From Actinomadura oligospora ATCC 43269 (GTDB lineage Bacteria > Actinomycetota > Actinomycetes > Streptosporangiales > Streptosporangiaceae): DNA of 64,000 nucleotides. Both the position numbers and the translations under genes were made by a program. Where the stretch lies: assembly GCF_000518265.1 (NCBI RefSeq), contig NZ_JADG01000003.1, positions 372,001 through 436,000 on the forward strand, in the 5' to 3' direction. Each line of letters starts with the position of its first letter. The first letter of the stretch is position 1. A model generated the notes under the pieces. That model was not told the origin of the DNA. It did not search any database and was given only the letters and a program-made list of their open reading frames with translations. Positions 24,556 through 31,682 of the stretch are shown here, in pieces.

Positions 24556-25769
24556 CCGCCCCGGAGGCGGTGCGCGCCGCGGTCGACGCGGCGTACCGGG
24601 ACGAGTGGGGCCAGGTGGTCGCCACGCTGATCGGGCTGACCGGGAACTGGGACCTGGCGGAGGACTGCGCGCAGGACGCGTTCGCCGCCGCGTTGGCGAC
24701 GTGGGGGCGCAATGGCGTTCCGGCTCGTCCGGGTGCGTGGCTGACGACGACGGCGCGGCACCGGGCGACCGATCGGCTGCGGCGGGACGCGACGGGGGTG
24801 GCGAAGTTGCGGCAGCTCGCCGTGCTGGAGCGGGATCCGGCCGAGCCGCCGGCCGAGGACATTCCGGACGAGCGGCTGCGGCTGATCTTCACGTGCTGCC
24901 ATCCCGCGCTGCCGTTCCCCGCGCGGGTCGCCCTGACGCTGCGGACGCTGGCGGGGCTGAGCACGGGTGAGATCGCCAAGGCGTTCCTGACCGCCGAACC
25001 GACGATGGCGCAGCGTCTGGTGCGCGCGAAGCGCAAGATCGTCGAGGCCGGGATACCGTACCGGGTTCCACCGGCGGAACTCCTGCCGCACCGGCTGACG
25101 GCCGTCCTCGCGGTGCTGTACCTGATCTTCAACCAGGGCTACGACGAAGCGGACGGACGCAGGGCGCTGGCCGCCGAGGGAATCCACCTCGCCCGGACGC
25201 TGGTCCGTCTGATGCCGGCCGAGCCCGAGGCGCGCGGCCTGTTGGCGTTGATGCTGCTGCTCGAGGCCCGCCGCGCGAAGCGCACCGACGACGGCGTGCT
25301 GGTCACGTTGGAGAACCAGGACCGGTCGCAGTGGGACCGCGCGCTGATCGCCGAAGGCCTGACGACGCTGGACCAGGCGCTGGCCGTGCGGCGCGCCGGG
25401 CCCTATCAGGTGCAGGCCGCGATCGCCGCCTGTCACGCCACGGCGTCCGACGCCGCGACCACCGACTGGCCGCAGATCGCCGTCCTCTATGCGGAGCTCA
25501 TGCGGTTGGCGCCGTCCCCCGTGGTGGACCTCAACCGTGCCGTGGCGATCGCCATGGCCGACGGCATTCCCGCCGGACTCGCCCTCGTCGACGATCTCAC
25601 CGAGTCCGGCGAACTCGACGGCTACTACCTGCTGCCCGCGACACGGGCCGATCTCCTGCGCCGGGACGGCCGCCTCGCCGAGGCCGCGACGTCCTACGAG
25701 GAGGCGCTGAGACTGGCGCCGACCGACGCCGAGCGTCGCTATCTGACGGGTCGTCTTTCCGAGCTCTGA
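24552..25769 (+). CDS. ECF42-type RNA polymerase sigma factor with C-terminal TPR-like extension
   Basis: 405 residues from the ATG at 24552; the longer upstream start would overlap the DGPF gene in another frame and is rejected. Sigma region 2 is near the N-terminus ([18 protein letters not shown] and the DRLRRD segment). Region 4 is at ~125-170 ([34 protein letters not shown]). A long helical extension from ~200 ends in TPR-like [20 protein letters not shown]. The extension and DGPF neighbour define ECF42, whose members depend on the C-terminal part rather than on an anti-sigma factor. Its target is likely the promoter at 25821. Confidence 0.92.
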   Translation: MTAPEAVRAAVDAAYRDEWGQVVATLIGLTGNWDLAEDCAQDAFAAALATWGRNGVPARPGAWLTTTARHRATDRLRRDATGVAKLRQLAVLERDPAEPPAEDIPDERLRLIFTCCHPALPFPARVALTLRTLAGLSTGEIAKAFLTAEPTMAQRLVRAKRKIVEAGIPYRVPPAELLPHRLTAVLAVLYLIFNQGYDEADGRRALAAEGIHLARTLVRLMPAEPEARGLLALMLLLEARRAKRTDDGVLVTLENQDRSQWDRALIAEGLTTLDQALAVRRAGPYQVQAAIAACHATASDAATTDWPQIAVLYAELMRLAPSPVVDLNRAVAIAMADGIPAGLALVDDLTESGELDGYYLLPATRADLLRRDGRLAEAATSYEEALRLAPTDAERRYLTGRLSEL

Positions 25770-25820
25770 CCAGCACAGAGGCCATCGCGGCCGAATTTCT
25801 CGAAGTTTCCTCCCGGTCGA

Positions 25821-25847
25821 TGTCGATCCCGGGCGGCCTCCTTCGTC
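25821..25847 (+). promoter_or_regulatory. Candidate ECF42 promoter
   Basis: TGTCGA (25821-25826), 17 bp spacer, CGTC (25844-25847). This fits the ECF42 pattern reported for Streptomyces (TGTCGA -35 and CG[A/T]C -10, recalled). It lies 36 bp before the start of the SRPBCC gene and outside the sigma coding region. Confidence 0.6.
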
Positions 25848-25883
25848 GGTGGGGCGAAACCACCCGAGAGAGAGGCAAGGACG

Positions 25884-26372
25884 ATGTCGGACACCGAGTA
25901 CCTGAACGCCACCGTGACCGTCGACCGGACGCCGGAGCAGGTCTTCGAGGCCGTGACCAACGTCCGCGGCTGGTGGAGCGAGAACCTCATCGGCCACACC
26001 GCCGCCCTGCACGACGAGTTCGTCTTCACCGACGACAGCGAATACGCCGGTGAGACCGTCCGAGCCGGGAAGGGCCTCCGTTTCGCCCGGTTCCAGATCA
26101 CCGGGTTCGTGCCCGGCCGACGGATGGTCTGGCACGTCGTGGACGCCGACTTCATCGCCGACCGTGACGAGTGGACCGGCACGGACGTCGTCTTCGACCT
26201 CACCACCGACGCGCGGGGCACGACGCTGCGTTTCACGCACGAGGGCCTCACCGCCGCGGAATCCGCCTGCTTCGAAGCGTGCTCGCGTGCCTGGACCTTC
26301 TTCATCACCGAGAGCCTGCCGCAGCTGCTCACCACCGGCGCCGGCCGGCCCATCGCGGGCTACCGCCGGTGA
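25884..26372 (+). CDS. SRPBCC / AHSA1-family protein
   Basis: 162 residues behind AGAGAGAGGCAAGG. START-like helix-grip fold of the AHSA1 group: YLNATVTVDRTPEQVFEAVTNVRGWWSE at the N-terminus, FEITGF-like strand FQITGFVPGRRMVWHVVD, and C-terminal helix WTFFITESLPQLL. AHSA1 proteins are common companions of ECF42/DGPF modules. The substrate is unknown. It probably belongs to the ECF42 regulon through the promoter at 25821. Confidence 0.88.
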   Translation: MSDTEYLNATVTVDRTPEQVFEAVTNVRGWWSENLIGHTAALHDEFVFTDDSEYAGETVRAGKGLRFARFQITGFVPGRRMVWHVVDADFIADRDEWTGTDVVFDLTTDARGTTLRFTHEGLTAAESACFEACSRAWTFFITESLPQLLTTGAGRPIAGYRR

Positions 26373-26402
26373 ACCGCCGCGAGCCGGAAGGACGCCGAAT
26401 CC

Positions 26403-27818
26403 ATGTCTGACACGCAAAGCCGCGTGGAAACCACCGCCGGTCCGCTGACCTCCAGGGTCCGGAGGAAACCGGGCCCTCGCCAAGGGCTCGTGCTGGTACT
26501 GGCGTGCGCCGCCACGGCGATGGTGGGCCTCGACATCGCTATCGTGAACGTGGCCCTGCCCTCGATCCAGCGAGACCTCGGAATCAGCCAAGGCGGTCTG
26601 CAATGGGTCGTCGTCGCCTACGGCCTCCTGCTCGGCGGATTCCTCCTCGTCGGCGGCCGGATGACCGACCTGCTCGGACGACGCCGGATCCTGCTCGCCG
26701 GCCTCGGCCTGTTCAGCGCCGCGTCGCTGGTCGCGGGTGTGGCCCAGCACGGGGGCGTGCTGATCGCGGCCCGTGGGCTCCAGGGGCTGGGGGGAGCGCT
26801 CATCGCACCGGCGGCCCTGTCACTGCTGGCCGTCACCTTCCGTGAAGGGCGAGAACGCAATCGGGCCCTCGGCATTTTCGGAGCCGTCGCCGGGACAGGC
26901 GGAACGGTGGGTGTCGTCGCGGGCGGTCTCGTCGCCGACGGCCCCGGCTGGCGGTGGGCGTTCTTCATCAACGTTCCCGTCGGCCTCGCGCTCATCGCAC
27001 TCGCCGTCACCTGCCTCGCGGCGGACGAGCCCCGCGACCGTTCCGTGCGGCTCAACGTCGCAGGGGCCGGCACGGTGACCGGCGGACTGCTGGCATTCGT
27101 CTACGGATTCCACCATGCCTCCACCCACGGATGGACCTCCGTCGGCACACCGGCGTGGTTCATCGCGGCCGGTGTGCTGATGGCCGTGTTCGTGTGGTCC
27201 GAGAAGCGTTCACCGGCCCCCCTCGTGCCGGCCAGGGCGCTGAGGAACCGCACGCTCGTCGCGGCGAACCTCACCGCGCTGCTCGCGTTCGGCGCGCTCT
27301 TCTCGTTCATCTTCCTCGGATCGCTGCTCATGCAGCAGGAACTCGGCTACACGGCAACGCGGGCGGGCCTGGCGTGGCTGGCCACGACGACGACCGGGTT
27401 CGGGGTCTCGTGGGCCGCCGGTCGCCTCGCGGCCGCCGTGGGCGTCCGCCGCCTGCTGGTCACCGGCCTGACGCTGTTGACGGTCGGAATGGTGTCGCTG
27501 ACCCGGGTCCCTGCCGACGCGGACTACCTCACCGACCTGCTTCCGGCGTTCCTGCTCGCCGGACTGGGCTTCGGGATCTGCGGGCCCTCGCTCCAGATCG
27601 GCGCGCTGTCCGGCGTCACCGAAGCGGAATCAGGACTCGCATCGGGCCTGCTCGAGACATCGCGCGAGATCGGCGGCGCGGCGGGCGTCGCCGCCGTGTC
27701 GACGGTCCTCGTCGCCGGAACCGGCCTCGACGGCTTCCACACCGCTTTCGCCGCCATCGGTGTCCTCGCAGGTCTCGGGGCCGTCGTCGCGGCGATCGGC
27801 TTCCGGCGCGGCACCTGA
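26403..27818 (+). CDS. MFS drug exporter, DHA2 / EmrB-QacA type (14 TM)
   Basis: 471 residues. Proton-driven membrane exporter. After a polar N-terminus (~35 residues) the first helix is LVLVLACAATAMVGLDIAIVNVALP. Motif A is GGRMTDLLGRRRILLAG, motif C-like AVAGTGGTVGVVAGG follows, and about 14 hydrophobic segments are visible to the C-terminus. It starts 30 bp after the SRPBCC gene, so it is likely co-transcribed and may export a compound sensed through the ECF42 system. Confidence 0.9.
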   Translation: MSDTQSRVETTAGPLTSRVRRKPGPRQGLVLVLACAATAMVGLDIAIVNVALPSIQRDLGISQGGLQWVVVAYGLLLGGFLLVGGRMTDLLGRRRILLAGLGLFSAASLVAGVAQHGGVLIAARGLQGLGGALIAPAALSLLAVTFREGRERNRALGIFGAVAGTGGTVGVVAGGLVADGPGWRWAFFINVPVGLALIALAVTCLAADEPRDRSVRLNVAGAGTVTGGLLAFVYGFHHASTHGWTSVGTPAWFIAAGVLMAVFVWSEKRSPAPLVPARALRNRTLVAANLTALLAFGALFSFIFLGSLLMQQELGYTATRAGLAWLATTTTGFGVSWAAGRLAAAVGVRRLLVTGLTLLTVGMVSLTRVPADADYLTDLLPAFLLAGLGFGICGPSLQIGALSGVTEAESGLASGLLETSREIGGAAGVAAVSTVLVAGTGLDGFHTAFAAIGVLAGLGAVVAAIGFRRGT

Positions 27819-27827
27819 CGGTGGGGC

Positions 27828-28598
27828 TCACATCTGGGATTTCAGGACGTCGATCTCGCAGCCTGGGGCGGACGGGTCGAAGCCGTGCTCGATGAGCCAG
27901 CGGATCGCGAGCAGGCTCCGTAGGGACCACCACGCCTGGATCACGTCGAGGTCGACGTCGGCGCCGTAGCCTGCGACGACGTCGCCCAGGTGTTCCTCGT
28001 GCCCGAGTGTCAGGATGGCGAGGTCGAACAGCGCGTCGCCCTGGCTCGCCTCGGTCCAGTCGATCACGCCGGTGACCTCGTCACCGTCGACGAACACGTG
28101 GGCGAGTTGCAGGTCGCCGTGGATGAACACCGGCGTCCACGGACGGAGCGCGGTCTCGGCGACCTGGCGGTTGCGCGTGACCAGGTCGGCGGGAAGGACG
28201 CCGTTCGCGAGGAGCCACTCGCATTCGGCGTCGAGATCCGAGGTGAGCCGGTCAAGGTTCCGGCCGGGCCATGGGGGCAGCGGGGCGTCGTGCAGCCTGC
28301 GTGCGGCGGCGCCCGCTGCGGCCCACGCCGCCGGGGACGCGCTCGACGGCCGGCCGAGGCGGCCCAGTGCCGTCCCCGGGAGGGCGGCGAGCGCGAGCAC
28401 CGGCGGCTTCCGCCACAGGATCTCCGGGGTCGGGATCGGCGCCAGGGCCATCGCCTCGACCTCGACGTCGGTACGCGCCTGATCGGCGTCGATCTTCAGG
28501 AACACGTCCCCGACGCGCAGCGTCGCGCACTGCTGATGGGCGACGACGACCTCGACCTCATCCACGCCGGTCATTATCACCGGGACGGCCACCGACAT
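27828..28598 (-). CDS. Aminoglycoside phosphotransferase (APH)-like kinase
   Basis: 256 residues. Small-molecule kinase fold: N-lobe with VFLKID, catalytic loop FIHGDLQLAHVFVDGDEVTGVIDW. The HGD catalytic Asp and the IDW metal-binding Asp are present, but the usual Asn of HGDxxxxN is His, which makes activity less certain. The start at 28598 has no clear ribosome site; an ATG at residue 9 is an alternative. Convergent with the MFS gene. Confidence 0.8.
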   Translation of the reverse strand: MSVAVPVIMTGVDEVEVVVAHQQCATLRVGDVFLKIDADQARTDVEVEAMALAPIPTPEILWRKPPVLALAALPGTALGRLGRPSSASPAAWAAAGAAARRLHDAPLPPWPGRNLDRLTSDLDAECEWLLANGVLPADLVTRNRQVAETALRPWTPVFIHGDLQLAHVFVDGDEVTGVIDWTEASQGDALFDLAILTLGHEEHLGDVVAGYGADVDLDVIQAWWSLRSLLAIRWLIEHGFDPSAPGCEIDVLKSQM

Positions 28599-28641
28599 CG
28601 ACGCGTTTATCGCGCCCGGACCGTGGCCGTCGGCGCGAGGG

Positions 28642-29412
28642 TCAGGGGTCTCGGTGTTTCAGGGTGAGGTGGGCGGCGGTCAGGGCGGCCAGGGTCCAGG
28701 CGGCGAGGACGGCCATGCCGGTCCAGGCGGTGAGGATCGTGTGGGCCTGGGGTTCGCGGCGCATGATGATTCCTCCGGCGGCGTCGGGGAGGAACTGGGC
28801 CGCGTTCCGGACGCCGGGGATGTTGTTGAGGATCTCCGAGACCATGAAGAACAGCGGCACGAGGATGCCGAGGGTGAGCGCGGGGCTGCGCAGGACCGTG
28901 GCCAGGCCCAGGGCGAAGACGCAGAGCAGGGTCATGTAGAGGACGGACCCGACGACGGCGCGGGGGACTCCCGCGTCCGTGATCGAGGCGTTGTGGGCGG
29001 CGCCGATGGCGGTCTGGGCGGTGAAGAAGGTCGCGAGCACGACCACCGTGGAGACGGCGAGGGCGATCGCGGTGCAGGTGAGCACCTTGGCGGTGTAGAA
29101 GACGCCGCGTCGCGGGACGGCGGCCAGTGAGCTTCGGATGGTGCCCGAGCCGTACTCGCCGGTGATCGTGAGCACTCCGAAGACGACCAGGCAGATCATG
29201 CCGAGGCGCAGCCCGTTGAAACCGGAGGCGACCGGGTCGAACCGCGCCCTGCCCTCCGCGCTCATGTCGTCGTACGCGCCGCGCAGCACCCAGCCGAAGA
29301 GCAGGGCGATCAGCACGCTGACGAGGAGGCACAGGATGAGGCACCACAGGGTGGAGCGGACGGTGCGGATCTTGGTCCATTCGAACGCGACGGCCGCGCG
29401 GAGGTCCGCCAT
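28642..29412 (-). CDS. ABC-2 transporter permease
   Basis: 256 residues with about six membrane segments. An N-terminal amphipathic FEWTKIRTVRSTLWCLILCLLV entry helix is typical of ABC-2 permeases that export drugs or peptides. It begins one base after the stop of the ATPase gene and ends near GMAVLAAWTLAALTAAHLTL. It works with the ATPase encoded at 29414-30142. Confidence 0.9.
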   Translation of the reverse strand: MADLRAAVAFEWTKIRTVRSTLWCLILCLLVSVLIALLFGWVLRGAYDDMSAEGRARFDPVASGFNGLRLGMICLVVFGVLTITGEYGSGTIRSSLAAVPRRGVFYTAKVLTCTAIALAVSTVVVLATFFTAQTAIGAAHNASITDAGVPRAVVGSVLYMTLLCVFALGLATVLRSPALTLGILVPLFFMVSEILNNIPGVRNAAQFLPDAAGGIIMRREPQAHTILTAWTGMAVLAAWTLAALTAAHLTLKHRDP

Positions 29413-29413
29413 G

Positions 29414-30142
29414 TCAGCGCGCCTCCTTGCCCGCGCGGTGGTCGGACGCGTCGGCGGTGAGGCGCAGGAACGCCTCTTCCAGCGAGCCGGTGCGGGCGAC
29501 GAACCGTTCTGCCGGGGTGTCGGCCAGCAGCCTGCCGCGGCCGATCACGACGAGGTGGTCGGCGGTGAGTGCCATCTCGTCCATCAGGTGGCTGGAGACG
29601 AGGACGGTGCGGCCTTCAGCCGCGAGCCCTCTCATCAGGCCGCGGATCCATCGGATGCCTTCGGGGTCGAGACCGTTGAGCGGTTCGTCCAGGAGCAGGA
29701 CGGACGGGTCGCCGAGCAGGGCGGTGGCGAGGCCGAGCCGCTGGGCCATGCCCAGGGAGAAGCCCTTGGCGCGCCGGTCGGCCGCGCCGGTGAGGCCGAC
29801 GGTGTCCAGGACCTCGTCCACGCGCCGGTCCGGGATGCGGTTGCCGCGGGCGAGTCCGAGCAGGTGGGCGCGGGCGGTGCGGCCGCCGTGCAGGGCTCTG
29901 GCGTCCAGGAGCGCGCCGACCTGACGCAGCGGATGCCTCAGTTCCGCATAGGGCAGGCCGTGGACGAGGGCCCGCCCGGACGTCGGACGCTCCAGGCCGA
30001 TGACGGCCCGCATGGTGGTGGATTTTCCGGCTCCGTTGGGGCCGAGGAAGCCCGTCACGCGGCCGGGTTCGACCGTGAAGGACAGGTCGTCGACGGCCGT
30101 CCTCGTCCTGTGGCGCTTGGTCAGGCGGTCTATCTCGATCAT
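29414..30142 (-). CDS. ABC-2 transporter ATP-binding protein
   Basis: 242 residues from the ATG at 30142. Walker A GPNGAGKST, signature segment FSLGMAQRLGLA (a divergent LSGGQ), Walker B VLLLDEPLNGLDPEG and H-loop SSHLMDEM are all visible. The C-terminal tail SLEEAFLRLT is typical of DrrA/BcrA-type exporters, often self-resistance systems. Divergent from the PadR gene, whose operator region it shares. Confidence 0.93.
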   Translation of the reverse strand: MIEIDRLTKRHRTRTAVDDLSFTVEPGRVTGFLGPNGAGKSTTMRAVIGLERPTSGRALVHGLPYAELRHPLRQVGALLDARALHGGRTARAHLLGLARGNRIPDRRVDEVLDTVGLTGAADRRAKGFSLGMAQRLGLATALLGDPSVLLLDEPLNGLDPEGIRWIRGLMRGLAAEGRTVLVSSHLMDEMALTADHLVVIGRGRLLADTPAERFVARTGSLEEAFLRLTADASDHRAGKEAR

Positions 30143-30245
30143 GCGCCCAGCGTGGAGGGCCCGGTGCTCCGGCACATCGGGCCAGGGGATGTCATCCCCG
30201 GGACCGAGGCCGCGGGATGGCGTTGGGGATCTCTCTGGACGGGGG

Positions 30246-30272
30246 GAGTATAACGAGTATAGTACTGAGTAT
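30246..30272. promoter_or_regulatory. PadR divergent promoter/operator with three GAGTAT repeats
   Basis: GAGTAT occurs at 30246, 30255 and 30267 in a 27-bp AT-rich island within otherwise GC-rich DNA. The AGTATAGTACT segment between copies 2 and 3 is a dyad. The island covers the expected core promoter 20-45 bp before the PadR start, so PadR binding here would block transcription. Confidence 0.6.
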
Positions 30273-30289
30273 CTTCGGGGAGGCCGTCG

Positions 30290-30886
30290 ATGAGCATCCG
30301 TCACGCGCTGCTGTCTTTGCTGGGTGAGGGGCCGAAGTACGGGCTGCGGCTCCGCGAGGAGTTCGAGCAGCGGACGGGCGAGCTGTGGCCGCTCAACGTG
30401 GGGCAGGTGTACACGAGCCTCCAGCGGCTGGAGCGGGACGGGCTGATCGAGTCCGACGTCGAGGAGACGGTGGACGGGCGGTCGTCGCAGAAGCGGTTCC
30501 GGCTGACCGGGGCCGGGCGGGACGAGCTGGCCGACTGGCTGCGGGCGCCGTCCGGCGTGACGCCGCCGCCCCGGGACGAGCTGGTCATCAAGGTGATGGT
30601 CGCCTCGACCGTGCCGGGCATCGACGTGCACGAGGTGCTCCAGGTGCACCGGCGGCACGTGGTGGAGACCATGCAGCGGTACACCGCGCTGAAGAGCCGC
30701 GCCGACGAGGACGACGTCGGGCTGGCGCTCGTCGTCGACGCCGAGTTGTTCCGGCTGGACGCGGCCTACCGGTGGCTGGAGAAGGCCGACGCGCTGCTCA
30801 GCAGGAGCGGCGCGCCGGGGTACGACGTCACCACGCACGGCACGCCGCAGGGCGGTGCCGCGCGGGACGTGGCGGGAACGACGTGA
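30290..30886 (+). CDS. PadR-family transcriptional regulator
   Basis: 198 residues. The PadR winged helix is at 1-~85 (SIRHALLSLLGEGPKYGLRLREEFEQR, LNVGQVYTSLQRLERDGLIE), with the C-terminal helical dimerisation domain at ~95-180. GGGGAGG precedes the ATG. Such proteins repress adjacent multidrug or peptide transporters and are relieved by the drug itself. It sits between two ABC systems and heads the operon with the MacB-type pair. Confidence 0.93.
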   Translation: MSIRHALLSLLGEGPKYGLRLREEFEQRTGELWPLNVGQVYTSLQRLERDGLIESDVEETVDGRSSQKRFRLTGAGRDELADWLRAPSGVTPPPRDELVIKVMVASTVPGIDVHEVLQVHRRHVVETMQRYTALKSRADEDDVGLALVVDAELFRLDAAYRWLEKADALLSRSGAPGYDVTTHGTPQGGAARDVAGTT

Positions 30887-30941
30887 GAACGGGCTGCGCG
30901 ACGGCGCGCGACCATACGGCTCGCAACGTGGAGGTACCGCG

Positions 30942-31682
30942 GTGAACGAACCCGCCATCGAGCTTCAGCGGGTGTCGAAGGTCTACGGATCCCCGCCCGA
31001 CCAGGTGCGGGCCCTGACAGAGGTGGACCTCACGGTCCGGTACGGCGAACTGGTCGCCATCATGGGGCCCAGCGGATCGGGCAAGAGCACCCTGCTGACC
31101 ATCGCGGGCAGCCTGGAGGAGCCGTCCGAGGGGAAGGTCCTGGTGGGCGGGATCGACCTGGCCAAGGCGTCCCGCAACGACCGGGCGAAGATGCGCCGCC
31201 GGCTGATCGGCTACGTGTTCCAGGACTTCAACCTGCTGCCCGGCCTGACCGTCGCCGAGAACGTCGCGCTGCCGCTGGAACTGGATGGCACCGGCGCGCG
31301 CGCCGCCCGTTCGATTTCGTTGAAGGCGCTGGACCGGTTGGGACTGAGCGAACGCGCCGACCGGTATCCCGATCAGCTGTCCGGCGGTGAGCGGCAGCGG
31401 GTCGCCATCGCGCGGGCCGTGGTCGGCGACCGGCGGATCCTGCTGACGGACGAGCCGACCGGCGCCCTGGACTCGGTGAACGGCGAGGCGGTCATGCGGA
31501 TGCTGCGCACCGCGTGCCGGGAGGGCGTGGCCGGGGTGATGGTCACGCACGACTCGCAGCTGGCGTCCTGGGCGGACCGGGTCGTGTTCATCCGGGACGG
31601 CCGCGTCGTCGACCAGACCATCCCGCCGCCGGGCGCGGATTCGCTGCTCAGCGGCGGCAAGCCGTCCGGAGGACGGCAGTGA
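30942..31682 (+). CDS. MacB/LolD-type ABC transporter ATPase
   Basis: 246 residues from the GTG at 30942 (ribosome site GGAGG). Walker A GPSGSGKST, Q-loop YVFQDFNLLPGLT, signature LSGGERQRVAIARA, Walker B ILLTDEPTGALD and H-loop VTHD are canonical for the 3.A.1.122 group that powers FtsX-like permeases. Its stop overlaps the permease start. Function is probably extrusion of, or resistance to, membrane-active peptides. Confidence 0.93.
   Translation: MNEPAIELQRVSKVYGSPPDQVRALTEVDLTVRYGELVAIMGPSGSGKSTLLTIAGSLEEPSEGKVLVGGIDLAKASRNDRAKMRRRLIGYVFQDFNLLPGLTVAENVALPLELDGTGARAARSISLKALDRLGLSERADRYPDQLSGGERQRVAIARAVVGDRRILLTDEPTGALDSVNGEAVMRMLRTACREGVAGVMVTHDSQLASWADRVVFIRDGRVVDQTIPPPGADSLLSGGKPSGGRQ

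Noticed and set aside
29138..30253. 371-codon plus-strand frame opposite the ABC-2 ATPase
   Set aside because: Antisense to a gene with complete Walker motifs; no recognisable domain of its own.
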